Assembly: GCA_964235945.1 (NCBI GenBank)
Contig: CAXSDV010000006.1
Span: 1-64,000, forward strand
Origin: JASLDZ01 sp964235945
GTDB lineage: Bacteria; Pseudomonadota; Alphaproteobacteria; Caulobacterales; Caulobacteraceae
Reading direction: 5' to 3'
DNA: 64,000 nt
In this document: piece after piece, positions 41,250 to 50,944 of the stretch
Position numbering within the stretch: position 1 is the first letter of the stretch
Layout of the letters: each line of letters opens with the position of its first letter
Position numbers and translations under genes: made by a program
Notes under the pieces: generated by a model
The model's input: the letters and a program-made list of their open reading frames with translations, nothing else
The model's database searches: none
What the model was told of the DNA's origin: nothing

Positions 41250-42587
41250 ATGCACCGGCGCGCCTTCCTCAGCACGGCCCTGGGATCGGCGGTGATCCCC
41301 GTCCTGCCGCCGATCCCCTATGCGAGCCTGGGCGCCAGGCCGGGAGGGGACGGGGCGACGCCCAACTCCGCGCAGTTCCAGGCCTGGTTGACGGCCTTCC
41401 GCGCCAAGGCGCTGGCCGCGGGCCTGCCCGCCGACTTCCTCGCGCTGGAGCTGGCGGGGCTCGTTCCCGCGCCGGAGGTGGTGGCGGCCGACGCGCGCCA
41501 GCCCGAGTTCTCCAAGCCCATCAGCGAGTACCTCGCCTCCGCCGTGTCGGCGGGGCAGGTGTCGGCCGGGCGGTCCAAGCGCGTCTCGACCTCCGCCTGG
41601 CTCGACCCGTCGGCCGCCCGCTACGGCGTGGCCGCCGAGGTGCTGGTGGCGATCTGGGGCATGGAAAGCGCCTACGGCCGCTTCCAGGGCGACCACGACG
41701 TGGTGCGCGCCTTCGCCACCCTGGCCGCCCAGGGCCGCCGGCGCGATTGGGCGGAAGCGCAGCTCATCTCCACCCTTCGGCTGATCGCGGCGGGGACGGC
41801 CACCCGCGAGGAGCTGCGCGGCTCCTGGGCCGGCGCCATGGGCCAGACCCAGTTCACCCCGCAGGACTACGCCGCCTACGGCGCGGACGGCGACGGCGAC
41901 GGCCGCGTGGACATCTGGAGCTCGGCCCCGGACGCCCTGGCCTCCTCCGCCAACTTCCTGCGCCGCAAGGCCGCCTGGCGCACCGGGGAGGGCTGGGCGC
42001 GCGAGGTGGCCGTGCCCCGCGCCGGCTTCGACTACGCCCTGGCGGACGCGGACGCCCGGTCCTGGGCCGACTGGCGGGCGCTGGGGGTGGCGACGGCGGA
42101 CGGCGGCGCCCTGCGCCCGGCGGACCAGGCGGAGCCCGCGCGTCTGCTGCTGCCCATGGGGCGCCTCGGCCCGGGCTTCCTGGCTTGGCCCAACCATTAC
42201 GCCATCCGCGCTTACAACAATTCGGTGAGCTACGCCCTGGCCGTGGGCCTGCTGGCCGACCGGATCGGCGGGGGCGGCCCGCTGGTGCAGCCCTGGCCGG
42301 CGGACAAACCCACCACCCAGGCGGACCGGACGGCGGCGCAGGCCGCCCTGCTCAGGGCCGGCTTCGACCCCGGGACCATCGACGGGGTGCTGGGCGCGGG
42401 CACCCGCCGCGCCACCCGGGCCTGGCAACAGGCCCGCGGCCTGCCCGCGGACGGCTGGCTGTCCTACGACCTCGTCCAGCGCCTGAAGGCGGAAGGCGCG
42501 GCCTCGTCCCTCCCCGCGGCGCCCGCCGCCCCGGCGGAAGGCGAGGACCCGCTGGGAGGGCTCCTGGCCGGGGCGCCCGCGCGCTGA
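41250..42587 (+). CDS. Lytic murein transglycosylase (MltB-type) with peptidoglycan-binding domain
   Basis: A 445-residue protein. The signal peptide begins MHRRAFLSTALGSAV (Tat-like). The SLT_2 catalytic domain spans about 40-340, with catalytic Glu139 in AIWGMESAYGRFQG and GSWAGAMGQTQFTPQDYAAY, GLLADRIGG. A C-terminal PG_binding_1 domain (TQADRTAAQAALLRAGFDPG, TIDGVLGAGTRRATRAWQQA) follows. It cleaves glycan strands to 1,6-anhydro products in the periplasm. Confidence 0.93.
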   Translation: MHRRAFLSTALGSAVIPVLPPIPYASLGARPGGDGATPNSAQFQAWLTAFRAKALAAGLPADFLALELAGLVPAPEVVAADARQPEFSKPISEYLASAVSAGQVSAGRSKRVSTSAWLDPSAARYGVAAEVLVAIWGMESAYGRFQGDHDVVRAFATLAAQGRRRDWAEAQLISTLRLIAAGTATREELRGSWAGAMGQTQFTPQDYAAYGADGDGDGRVDIWSSAPDALASSANFLRRKAAWRTGEGWAREVAVPRAGFDYALADADARSWADWRALGVATADGGALRPADQAEPARLLLPMGRLGPGFLAWPNHYAIRAYNNSVSYALAVGLLADRIGGGGPLVQPWPADKPTTQADRTAAQAALLRAGFDPGTIDGVLGAGTRRATRAWQQARGLPADGWLSYDLVQRLKAEGAASSLPAAPAAPAEGEDPLGGLLAGAPAR

Positions 42588-42614
42588 TCCGTCCGCGCGG
42601 GCGCGGACCGGCGC

Positions 42615-42642
42615 TTGAGCAGGCCGCCCACCCCGCTATAGA
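42615..42642 (+). promoter_or_regulatory. Predicted sigma-70-type promoter
   Basis: TTGAGC (42615-42620), a 16-base spacer and TATAGA (42637-42642) lie about 74 bases upstream of the oxidase subunit IV start. This is one of the few AT-containing promoter-like sites in very GC-rich DNA. Confidence 0.45.
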
Positions 42643-42715
42643 AAGAGGATGTTTCCCCGGCCGCGAGGCCGCGACCGCCCGCGCGACCTCGCGCGCGCCC
42701 GCAGGATGTTTCGCC

Positions 42716-42997
42716 ATGGCCGACACCGCCTCCACCCCCAACCTCGGCGAAACCGACGGTCCCGTTTCTCCCGAGACCATGGAGATGACCGAGCAGGTCT
42801 CGACCTACCGGGCGTTCAACGGCCTGGTGAAATGGGGCTCCCTGGGCATCGCCGCGATGCTGCTGTTCCTGGTGCTGGAGTTCTGCACCCGCACGGGCTT
42901 CCTGCCCTCCGCCTTCATCGCGGTGGTGGTGCTGATCCTGGGCTTCGTGGGTCTTCGCAAGCGCGTGGCCGCCGATCCGGTCCACTCGCCTTCCTGA
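42716..42997 (+). CDS. aa3-type cytochrome c oxidase subunit IV-like protein
   Basis: A 93-residue protein. The N-terminal cytosolic stretch ends with EMTEQVSTYRAFNGLVKWGS, which matches the bacterial aa3 subunit IV family (PF07835). Two hydrophobic helices follow (about 45-62 and 66-82). The family usually has a single helix, so the second segment makes this a longer variant. AGGA precedes the ATG. The main oxidase genes are not in the window. Confidence 0.75.
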   Translation: MADTASTPNLGETDGPVSPETMEMTEQVSTYRAFNGLVKWGSLGIAAMLLFLVLEFCTRTGFLPSAFIAVVVLILGFVGLRKRVAADPVHSPS

Positions 42998-43024
42998 CCG
43001 ACGCCGCGCCCCCGCCGGAGGGCG

Positions 43025-43489
43025 TCAGATCAGGAAGACGTCGTCGTCCACCGTCTCGGGCACGGCGACGGGGCGGGGCGGCTTGGGCGGGGCGCCCGGA
43101 CGGCGGCGTCCGACGAGGCGCGCCACCCGCATGAGCAGCGCCTTATCGTCGAACGGCTTGCATACGTAGTCGTCCGCCCCTTCGCTCCGCGCGCAGGCGA
43201 TGTCGGAAGGGGCGTTGCGCGCGGTGAGCATGAGCACGGGCGTGGACGCCAGGGCCGGGCGCGCGCGCATGAACCGCAGCACGCCGAAACCGTCGAGCCG
43301 GGGCATGTTCACGTCCAGTACCGCCAGGCCCGGGCGGAAACCCGCCAGGCGCTCGACCGCCTCCGCCCCGTCGCGGGCGGTTCCCACCAGGTAGCCCGCC
43401 AGGTCCAGACGGACCGTGAGCAGTTCGAGGATGGCGGGGTCGTCCTCGGCGACGAACACGCGGGGGCGGGAGGCGTCAAGCGGCGGCAT
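43025..43489 (-). CDS. Single-domain response regulator
   Basis: A 154-residue receiver-only protein. The acidic pocket is FVAEDDPAI (14-20), the phospho-acceptor is Asp59 in LAVLDVNMPR, and the switch/Lys are in MLTARNAPSD and DYVCKPFDDKAL. The final 30 residues are a Pro/Arg-rich tail with no output domain. Its start overlaps the end of the hybrid kinase by 14 bases, so the two are coupled and probably form a phosphorelay pair. Confidence 0.92.
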   Translation of the reverse strand: MPPLDASRPRVFVAEDDPAILELLTVRLDLAGYLVGTARDGAEAVERLAGFRPGLAVLDVNMPRLDGFGVLRFMRARPALASTPVLMLTARNAPSDIACARSEGADDYVCKPFDDKALLMRVARLVGRRRPGAPPKPPRPVAVPETVDDDVFLI

Positions 43490-45974
43490 GGGTCTCCGGG
43501 AGGGCGCACGGGTGGGGATCGGGACGCGACAGGTGCGCCGCGAGGGTGCGCACCAGGTCCAGGGGGGAGAGCGGCTTGGCCAGCACGCCGTCGAACAGCG
43601 GCCCGGGGTCGGCCAGGGCGTCCGCGGAGAAGGCGACGATGGGCGTGGCGCGGTTGGGACCGCCGCCGCCGCGTATGGCCCCGGCGGCCTGGCGGCCGTC
43701 CACGCCGGGCATGCGCAGGTCCATCAGGATCAGGTCGAAGCCGCGCAGGGCCGCGGCCTCCACCGCCTCCGCCCCGCCTTCGACCAGCTCGAGCGCCAGG
43801 CCGAAGGGGGCCAGCGCCGCCTTGACCAGCTCGCGGTTCGGGGCCGAGTCGTCCGCCACCAGCACGCGCCCGCCCCGGTCGGGCGCGGGGGGCGCCTCCT
43901 CCGCCGCGGGCGCGGCCGCCATCTGCGACGGAACGGCGGGAAGCTCGAAGCCGAAGGTCGAGCCCTCGCCCCGGCGGCTCTCCACCGACACGCTTCCGCC
44001 CATGGCCTCGGCCAGGCCCTTGCAGATCGCCAGGCCCAACCCCGTGCCGCCGTGGCGGCGGGTGCTGGACGCGTCCACCTGGGAGAAGCGCTGGAAGAGC
44101 TGGCCGACGCGTTCGGCGTCGATGCCCGGCCCGGTGTCGACCACCGCCGCGCGGAGCCGCCCGTCCGCGTGGGCGAGCTCCAGCCGCACCTCGCCGCGCT
44201 CGGTGAACTTCACCGCGTTGCCCACGAAATTGACCAGCACCTGGCGCACCCGGTCGGGATCGACGTCCACCAGCGGCGGCAGAAGCTCCAGCCCGGTCGC
44301 GCGCAGGGCCAACCCTTTGGCGGCGGCCTGAACGTCGAACATGGCGACCACCTCGCGTGCGAGCTCGGCCGGCGAGGTGGGCCAGGGCGACACGTCCACG
44401 TGCCCCGCTTCCAGCCGGGAGAAGTCGAGCACGTCGTTCACCGTGGTGAGCAGCGACTTGCCGGCGGTGCGCACCCGGTCGAGGTAGCGGCGCGAGTCGA
44501 CGGACAGTTCGGGCTGTTGCGCCAGGAGGTCGGCGAAGCCCAGGACCGCGGTCAGGGGCGTGCGCAGCTCGTGGCTCATGTTGGCGAGGAACTCGGCCTT
44601 GGCGGCGGCGGCGGCCAGGGCCTCGGCGCGGGCCGCCTCCAGTTCGACCTCCATCAGCTTGCGCGCGGTGACGTCGCGGGCGACGTCCACGAAGCTGGTC
44701 GATCCGTCCGCCTCGCCGCGGACGGGTTGCGGGTTGACCTGGACCCACATCCAGCTCCCGTCCTTGCGACGAAGCCGGTACTCGATGGGCGTGCCGGGCG
44801 CGCGCGCGCCGGAGGCCAGGTCGCCGATGGCGGCGGCCACCGCCGGATAATCGTCCGGATGGATGAAGCGCCGCCCGGACCGCCCGACCATCTCGTGGGG
44901 AGCGTAACCGGTCACGGCGGCGACCGACGGCGAAAGGTAGGTCAGCCGCCCGTCCAGGCCGAAGGTGGCGATGGCGTCCGTGGCCTTGTCGGCCAGCAGG
45001 CGATAGCGCGCCTCGCTGCGGGCGGCGGCGGCCTCGGCGCGGGTGGCGCGCTCCGCTTCGGCGAGGGCGGCGGCCTCCGACCGGCGGCGGCGCGCCTGCA
45101 AGCCGGCCACGGGCAGGCTGGAGAGCAGCGACACCAGCAGGAACACCTGCAGAACCGCGTCCCGCTCCAGGTGGCCGCCCTGGGTGAGGGTGATCGGGCC
45201 CCGCCCGCTCAGCGTCGCCACCACCGCCACCACCGCCACCACCAGCACGCCCAGCGCCGCGCCGAACACGCCGAGCTCCAGGCTGACGAACAGCAGGGCG
45301 GGAGGCGCGAGGAACAGCAGGGGCGCGCGCGTTTGGGAGAAGACCAGCACGGAGCAGGCGACCAGCAGCAACAGGGACAGCACGGCGCGCAGGGTGGCGG
45401 GCCGTTCCGCCAGGTGGGCGCGCGGCCGGGCGAGGATCAGGAAGCAGGGGGTGAACAGCACCAGGGCCAGCGGATGGGCGAGCGCCCAAGTCTGCATCAC
45501 GACCGTCGCCGCCGAGGGCGTCGTCCAGCGCAGCACCAGCCCCGCTAGAGCGGCGCTGGCGAGGCCGCAGGCCGCGCCCACCAGCGCCAGCGCCCCCAAC
45601 TGGCGCGCGTCGCCCACCCGGGGATCGGGCCCCATCCAGCGGCGCAACAGGACGGCGGCGGACAGGTACTCGACGAGGTTGCACTCGGGCAGCACGAGGT
45701 TGATCGGCGAAACGGGAGGGAAGGCGAGGCTCGCCGTCAGGTTTCCCGCCAGGCAGGCCCCGGCCAGCAGCGGCCAGCGCCGGGGCGGGCTGCGGACCAG
45801 CGCCGCGAGCGCCACCGCGTTGGCGATCCAGATCGGCGCGACCCGCCCGTGGTCCCGCGGCAGGGACAGGCACAGGTGGGCGGCGGCGAAGTAGGCGAGG
45901 CCCAGCAGCAGGGCGGCCGCGGGCGCGCTCAGTCGCCGGGGAACCGCATCGGAAGGCTGAACGGAGGCTGCCAT
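43476..45974 (-). CDS. MASE1-PAS hybrid sensor histidine kinase
   Basis: An 832-residue protein. An N-terminal MASE1-like membrane sensor has about eight helices (residues 20-290). A PAS domain follows (RYRLLADKATDAIATFGLDG, IEYRLRRKDGSWMWVQVNPQ), then HisKA (AEFLANMSHELRTPLTAVLG), HATPase_c (NFVGNAVKFTERG, DTGPGIDAERVG, GGTGLGLAICKGLAEAMGG) and a C-terminal receiver (FDLILMDLRMPGVDGRQAAG). The start at 45974 avoids overlap with the ABC ATPase gene; a GTG at 46097 is possible. The signal is unknown. It overlaps the downstream single-domain regulator. Confidence 0.92.
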   Translation of the reverse strand: MAASVQPSDAVPRRLSAPAAALLLGLAYFAAAHLCLSLPRDHGRVAPIWIANAVALAALVRSPPRRWPLLAGACLAGNLTASLAFPPVSPINLVLPECNLVEYLSAAVLLRRWMGPDPRVGDARQLGALALVGAACGLASAALAGLVLRWTTPSAATVVMQTWALAHPLALVLFTPCFLILARPRAHLAERPATLRAVLSLLLLVACSVLVFSQTRAPLLFLAPPALLFVSLELGVFGAALGVLVVAVVAVVATLSGRGPITLTQGGHLERDAVLQVFLLVSLLSSLPVAGLQARRRRSEAAALAEAERATRAEAAAARSEARYRLLADKATDAIATFGLDGRLTYLSPSVAAVTGYAPHEMVGRSGRRFIHPDDYPAVAAAIGDLASGARAPGTPIEYRLRRKDGSWMWVQVNPQPVRGEADGSTSFVDVARDVTARKLMEVELEAARAEALAAAAAKAEFLANMSHELRTPLTAVLGFADLLAQQPELSVDSRRYLDRVRTAGKSLLTTVNDVLDFSRLEAGHVDVSPWPTSPAELAREVVAMFDVQAAAKGLALRATGLELLPPLVDVDPDRVRQVLVNFVGNAVKFTERGEVRLELAHADGRLRAAVVDTGPGIDAERVGQLFQRFSQVDASSTRRHGGTGLGLAICKGLAEAMGGSVSVESRRGEGSTFGFELPAVPSQMAAAPAAEEAPPAPDRGGRVLVADDSAPNRELVKAALAPFGLALELVEGGAEAVEAAALRGFDLILMDLRMPGVDGRQAAGAIRGGGGPNRATPIVAFSADALADPGPLFDGVLAKPLSPLDLVRTLAAHLSRPDPHPCALPETHAAA

Positions 45975-46056
45975 GGCCCAAGCTGGGCCGCGGACGGCCA
46001 ACAGGGCGTAAACAGGGCGGCGCGGAGGGCGGACGCGACGCTTGGCCGCGGCCGCG

Positions 46057-46911
46057 TCACCGGCCGGGGGTTCTCCCTTGGGCGTCGGCTGCTTCACCCC
46101 CGGGCTCGCCCAGGCGGCCCAGCACGGTGATCGCCAGGCCTGCCGGGCCCGGCTCGACCTGCGTCTCCACGCCGTACACCCGCCCCAGCAGGGCGGCGGT
46201 GAGCGCCTGGGCCGGCGGGCCCGCGGCGGCGACGCGACCGCCGGCCAGCACCAGCACCCGGTCGGCCACGCGCGCGGCCAGCGACAGGTCGTGCAGGGTG
46301 ACCACCACCCCGCCCCCCTCCGCCGCCGCCGCGCGCAGCAGATCGCAGGCGTCGAACTGGTGGCCGGGGTCCAGCCCCGTCAGCGGCTCGTCCGCGAGCA
46401 GCCAGTCGGGTTCGCCGGCCAGGGCGCGGGCGATCAGCACGCGTCCGCGCTCGCCGCCCGAGAGGTTGGTGGCCAGCCGCGTGCGCAGGCCGACGGTGGC
46501 GGTGCGCGCCAGCGCCCGCTCCACCGCCGCCCGGTCCGCCGTCCCGGGCCTGCCGCCCCAGGGGCCGAGGTGCGGCAGGCGGCCCAGGCCCACCAGCGTC
46601 TCCACGTCCACCGCCCAGGCGATCTCCTGGGACTGGGGCAGCACCGCCATCCGCCGGGCGCGCTCGCGGGCGGGCAGGGACGCGACCTCGCGGCCGTCCA
46701 GCCTCACTCTGCCCGCGTCCGGCCGGCGCAGGCCCGCCAGGCACGCCAGCAGGGTGGACTTGCCCGCGCCGTTGGGCCCCAGCACCGCCGTCACCTCGCC
46801 CCTGCGGAAGCGGGCGTCCACGCCGTCCAGCACCGGGCGGCCGCCCAGCGCCACCCGCACGCCCTCCGCCGCCAACGTCTCCGTCTCCGCCTCCGCCCCC
46901 GCGCCCGTCAT
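46057..46911 (-). CDS. btuD: Cobalamin ABC transporter ATP-binding protein
   Basis: A 284-residue FecE/BtuD-type ATPase. Walker A is GPNGAGKSTLLACL, the signature is LSGGERGRVLIARAL, and Walker B is WLLADEPLTGLD with the H-loop in VVVTLHDLSLAAR. The ATG overlaps the permease stop (ATGA). It is the last gene of the riboswitch-controlled B12 uptake operon. Confidence 0.9.
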   Translation of the reverse strand: MTGAGAEAETETLAAEGVRVALGGRPVLDGVDARFRRGEVTAVLGPNGAGKSTLLACLAGLRRPDAGRVRLDGREVASLPARERARRMAVLPQSQEIAWAVDVETLVGLGRLPHLGPWGGRPGTADRAAVERALARTATVGLRTRLATNLSGGERGRVLIARALAGEPDWLLADEPLTGLDPGHQFDACDLLRAAAAEGGGVVVTLHDLSLAARVADRVLVLAGGRVAAAGPPAQALTAALLGRVYGVETQVEPGPAGLAITVLGRLGEPGGEAADAQGRTPGR

Positions 46912-47891
46912 GCGAGGCGCCGGCGCATCGAGACGAGCAGCGCCAGGAAGAAGGGCGCCCCCACCGCCGTCAGCGCCACGCCCAGCTTCACCTCCTGGGC
47001 GGCGGGGGTCAGGCGCACCAGGATGTCGGCCAGCAGCACCAGCACCGCGCCGCCCAGCGCGCTGGGCAGCAGCAGCCGCCCCGGCCGCGCCCCCGCCAGC
47101 GGCCGCAGCAGGTGGGGCACGATCAGCCCCACGAAGCCGATCTCGCCCGTCACCGCCGTGCATCCGCCCGTGGCCAGCCCCACCCCCAACGCCAGCAGCA
47201 GCCGGGTGCGGCCGAGGTCGACCCCGAGGGTGCGCGCCCCCGCCTCGCCCAGGGTCAGGGCGTCCAGGGCGCGGCCGGTGGCCAGCACCAGGGCGCAGCC
47301 GACGACGGCGAACGGCGCGGCCCACTCCACCTCCTGGAAGCTCCTGTCCTGCAGGGAGCCCAGCAGCCAGTCGACGATCTCCCCCGCCGCCCAGGGGCTG
47401 GGGGCCAGGCTCAGCGCCAGCGCCACCCCCGCCCCCGCCAGGGTGGACAGCACCACCCCCGCCAGCACGAAGGTGACCACGCCCCCCGTCGCCCCCGCCA
47501 GCAGCAGCAGGGCGCCGATGCCGATCAGGGCGCCGGTCACGGCGGCGGCCGGCAGCAGCCAGGGCGTCGCGGCGGCCAGGCCGAAATACAGGGTCAGCAC
47601 CGATCCCAGCGCCGCGCAGGCGGACACCCCCAGCAGGCCCGGGTCGGCCAGGGGGTTGCGGGTGTAGCCCTGCAAGGCCGCGCCGCAGAGGCCCAGGCTC
47701 GCCCCCACCAGCACGCCCAGCACCGTGCGCGGCGCGCGCAACCCCAGCACCACCGCGCTGCGGGGGTCGCCGTGGGCGAACCACGACGGCAGGGGCACCC
47801 ACACGCGCCCCGCCGCCAGGGAGGCCGCCGCCAACACCGCCAGCACGAGGATCAGCCCCAGCAGCAACCGCGGGCGCGACGGGGGCGTCAC
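46908..47891 (-). CDS. btuC: Cobalamin ABC transporter permease (FecCD family)
   Basis: A 327-residue permease with about ten transmembrane helices. The family landmarks are VLGLRAPRTVLGVLVGASLG, LCGAALQGYTRNPLADPGLL, WLLGSLQDRSF and GEIGFVGLIVPHLLRPLAG (coupling helix region). The GTG start overlaps the binding-protein stop (GTGA). Siderophore or heme permeases look alike, but the riboswitch and BtuB-like receptor favour cobalamin. Confidence 0.9.
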   Translation of the reverse strand: MTPPSRPRLLLGLILVLAVLAAASLAAGRVWVPLPSWFAHGDPRSAVVLGLRAPRTVLGVLVGASLGLCGAALQGYTRNPLADPGLLGVSACAALGSVLTLYFGLAAATPWLLPAAAVTGALIGIGALLLLAGATGGVVTFVLAGVVLSTLAGAGVALALSLAPSPWAAGEIVDWLLGSLQDRSFQEVEWAAPFAVVGCALVLATGRALDALTLGEAGARTLGVDLGRTRLLLALGVGLATGGCTAVTGEIGFVGLIVPHLLRPLAGARPGRLLLPSALGGAVLVLLADILVRLTPAAQEVKLGVALTAVGAPFFLALLVSMRRRLA

Positions 47892-48733
47892 GCGCGGCCC
47901 TCCAGGCGTCGGCGCACGGCGGCCAGGGTGCGGGCGGAGTCGATCAGGGCGGGCCCGCCGCAGTAGAGCAGCCGCTCGGGGAACACGCCGCGCGCCATGC
48001 GGCCCGCCACCGCCGCCAGCGCCGGATGGGTGACCACCCGCTCGGCCCAGGCGGGGGCCCCGGGCTCGGGCGCGTCCGACAGGAGCACGGCGGGCGGGTC
48101 GGCCAGGAGGCGCTCCAGCGACACCACGCCCCAGGAGGTGACACCGTAGCGCGCGGCGACGTTCACGAAGCCCGTGCGCCTGAGCATGTCGTCCATGAGC
48201 GTGCCCCGGCCGGCGACCAGCCCCGTGGGCTGGAACACGAGCGCCGACAGGGGCCGGGCGCCCGCGGGCGGGGCGGCGGCGGCCAGGGCGGCCCGGATGC
48301 GCGCGGTCAGCGCCGCGCCGCGCTCGGCATGGCCCACCAGCCGGGCGACGCGCGCGACCTGCTCCAGGCTGGCCTCGACGGTGGCGGGAACGCCGAACAG
48401 CTCCTCCGGGGCGCCGAAGCGCGCCAGCGCCGCGCGGGTGGCGGGGGAGGAGTGGCGGCTGGCGAGCACCAGGTCCGGCCGCAGCACCAGCACCTCCTCC
48501 GCGCTCTCGTAGCTTTGCGGGAAGGTCCGCGCGAGCGCGGCGATGGTGGAGTCGTGGGGGCTGCGGGAGAAGTGGCTCAAGGCCGCGATCTGCGACCGGT
48601 CGGCCACCTCCACCAGGATCGCGTCCAGGCAGGGGTTGAGCGACACCACCCGCCGCGGCGCGGGCGCCCGCGCGCCCGCCGCCAGGAGCAGGGCGGGGGC
48701 GGCGACCGCGACCGTGCGGCGGGTGGAGGTCAC
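47888..48733 (-). CDS. btuF: Cobalamin-binding periplasmic protein
   Basis: A 281-residue class III (helical-backbone) binding protein. RRVVSLNPCLDAILVEVADR, IAALSHFSRSPHDS, VLVLRPDLVLASRHSSPATR and a BtuF/FhuD-like C-terminal half are visible. The start is GTG at 48733 with a short signal peptide containing an RR pair (STRRTVAVAAPALLLAAGARA). It lies 20 bases downstream of btuB and overlaps btuC. It should bind B12 and deliver it to BtuCD. Confidence 0.88.
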   Translation of the reverse strand: MTSTRRTVAVAAPALLLAAGARAPAPRRVVSLNPCLDAILVEVADRSQIAALSHFSRSPHDSTIAALARTFPQSYESAEEVLVLRPDLVLASRHSSPATRAALARFGAPEELFGVPATVEASLEQVARVARLVGHAERGAALTARIRAALAAAAPPAGARPLSALVFQPTGLVAGRGTLMDDMLRRTGFVNVAARYGVTSWGVVSLERLLADPPAVLLSDAPEPGAPAWAERVVTHPALAAVAGRMARGVFPERLLYCGGPALIDSARTLAAVRRRLEGRA

Positions 48734-48753
48734 GACGGGCCGCCCTCCCCCGC

Positions 48754-50769
48754 TCAGAAGGTCGCCCTGACGCCGCCGTAGGCGGCGCGCCCGAGCGTTC
48801 CGTAGCCGTAGACGGTCTCGTACTTGTAGTCCGCCAGGTTCTCGATGCGGCCGTAGATCTCCAGGCCGTGGCCCAGCGGGTAGGAGGCGCGCAGGTCGAT
48901 CAGGGTGTAGCTCTTCAGCCGCGTGGAGTTCGCCTGGTCGTCGAAGCTGCGGCCCGCATAGCGCAGCGCCACCCCCGTGGTCAGCTTGATCGGCCACAGA
49001 TAGCTCGCGCCGAGGTTGGCGGTGTCGCGCGGGCGGTGCGCCAGCTCCCGGCCGAAGGTGCTCGACCCGGGCGAGCGGTCGGTGGCGTCCGTCCACGTGT
49101 AGTTGGCGGTGACGTCCACCCCCTCCAGCGGCCGCACGGCGCCCTGCACCTCCACGCCCTGGGCGCGGGCGCGGGCGGTGTTGTCGTAATAACCCCCGGG
49201 CTGGGCGACGCAGCGCCCGCCGGCGCCGGGCGGGCAGGACGCGAAGGCGATCAACTGGTCGCTGTCGCGCCGGAAGTACGTGGCCTGAACGCTGGCTCGG
49301 TTCGACCAGAAGCGCTGCTCCACGCCCGCGTCCCCGCCGTTGGAGGTTTCGGGCCGCAGGCCGCCGTTCCCGTAGGGGGAGTAGAGCTGGTACAGGCTGG
49401 GCGCCTTGAAGCCCTGGCCGAAGCTGGCGCGCAGGACCGTGCCTGCGCCGAACAGGCTCCACGCCGCCGAGGCCTGACCCGTGGCGTGGCCGCCGAAGCT
49501 CGAGTCGCCCGTGTAGCGCACCCCGCCGGTGAGGTTGAGCCCGGGCGCCACCTCCGCCTGGAGCTGGCCGTAGCCGTCGTCCTCGCTCTTGTGCGCCTTG
49601 AGGGGCGGCAACGGCTCGAAATCCTGGCTGTAGTTCGGTGACGTGGCGAGGGACGAACGCTCGTGCTCGGCCCCGAACACGGCGCGCCAGCCCTGGGCGA
49701 TGGCGAAGCTCCCCTCGTACTCGACACGGGCGTCCGCCCCGCGGCCGTCGAAAGTCTTGTCGACAGGCTCGTTCAGCGGGTCGCGGTTGTCACGCTGGGT
49801 CAGGGTGTACTGGCCGGCGAGGCGGTTCTGCAGCCGGCCGCCGAACAGGCCGAGGTTCACGCCCGAATAGCCCACGAACTCGCGGGTGCGGCCGCTTTCC
49901 GCGTCGTCGCCGAGGGTGTAGTTCGGCGGCTCGAACCCGTCGAACCTGTTCTTGGCGTCCACGTAGACCGCGCGCAGGTCCACCGACAGGTCGGGGGTGA
50001 AGGCGTAGCCCAGCCGCCCGCTCACGCCCGTGTTCTGGTAGCCGTCGTTCTCGCGCCCGCCCAGGCGCCGGTCGAAGGCGGAGATCCCGTCCGTCGTGTA
50101 GGTGTTCGCGGCCAGCCGCCAGGTGAGCGGACCCTCGCGCCCGCCCGTCCCGGCCTTGGCGTAGAGCGTGCCGTAGCTTCCGCCCTCCACCTGGGCGTCG
50201 CCCTGGAAGGGCCGGGTCGGGTCGGCGGTGACGATGTTGACGACCCCGCCAATGGCCTGGCTGCCGTACAACACGGACTGGGAGCCGCGCAGCACCTCAA
50301 CCCGCGAGATGTCCGACACCAGGAGGTCGGCGAAGTTGAAGGCGGCGCCGATGGAGGACGGGTCGTTGAGCTTGACCCCGTCGATCAGCACGGCCGTCTC
50401 GTCGTTGCCGGCTCCGCGGATGTTCAGGCTGGTGACCTCGCCCGGGCCGCCCGTGCGCGAGATCGTCACGCCCGGCGTGCGCGCCAGGATGTCGGACACC
50501 ACCAGTTCCTGGTCGGCGCGCAACTGCGGCAGGGTGAGCACCGTGACCGACTGGCCCACCGCGTCTGCGGCCTGCTCGGTGCGGCCGGCGACCACCACCA
50601 CCTCCGGCGGGGCGTTGGCGGCGTCCGCGCCCGCCAGGTCGGGGCTGGACGCGGCGGGCGGAACCTCCTCCGCCGGAGCCCCGGCGGCGGCGTGGACGGG
50701 ACCGGCGGCCAGGACGGCCAGGACGCAAGTCCAGGCGGGAACGGGGGCGGGGATGGGTTTGCGGCGCAT
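48754..50769 (-). CDS. btuB: BtuB-like vitamin B12 TonB-dependent receptor
   Basis: A 671-residue receptor. It has a signal peptide ending GPVHAAAG, a TonB box in PEVVVVAGR (about 55-63), a plug (ILARTPGVTISRTGGPGEVT, SLNIRGAGNDETAVLIDGVK, VEVLRGSQSVLYGSQAIGGV) and a 22-strand-type barrel ending GGVRATF. Its length and plug are close to BtuB. The cobalamin riboswitch 170 bases upstream gives the substrate assignment. Confidence 0.92.
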   Translation of the reverse strand: MRRKPIPAPVPAWTCVLAVLAAGPVHAAAGAPAEEVPPAASSPDLAGADAANAPPEVVVVAGRTEQAADAVGQSVTVLTLPQLRADQELVVSDILARTPGVTISRTGGPGEVTSLNIRGAGNDETAVLIDGVKLNDPSSIGAAFNFADLLVSDISRVEVLRGSQSVLYGSQAIGGVVNIVTADPTRPFQGDAQVEGGSYGTLYAKAGTGGREGPLTWRLAANTYTTDGISAFDRRLGGRENDGYQNTGVSGRLGYAFTPDLSVDLRAVYVDAKNRFDGFEPPNYTLGDDAESGRTREFVGYSGVNLGLFGGRLQNRLAGQYTLTQRDNRDPLNEPVDKTFDGRGADARVEYEGSFAIAQGWRAVFGAEHERSSLATSPNYSQDFEPLPPLKAHKSEDDGYGQLQAEVAPGLNLTGGVRYTGDSSFGGHATGQASAAWSLFGAGTVLRASFGQGFKAPSLYQLYSPYGNGGLRPETSNGGDAGVEQRFWSNRASVQATYFRRDSDQLIAFASCPPGAGGRCVAQPGGYYDNTARARAQGVEVQGAVRPLEGVDVTANYTWTDATDRSPGSSTFGRELAHRPRDTANLGASYLWPIKLTTGVALRYAGRSFDDQANSTRLKSYTLIDLRASYPLGHGLEIYGRIENLADYKYETVYGYGTLGRAAYGGVRATF

Positions 50770-50944
50770 GGCGGCTCCTCGAGAACGTCGGCGGGACCGC
50801 GCTCACGCCGCGAACGCGCGCCCGCCCGCCGGCCGCAGCCGCACGCGCGCTCGCCCGTCCGCGCCGGGGGCGCGGAGGTTCGGTCGCCGTCATCGGGAGA
50901 AAACACCCGTACCGCGCGGCGCACCCCGTCCGCAGGGTCGACAG

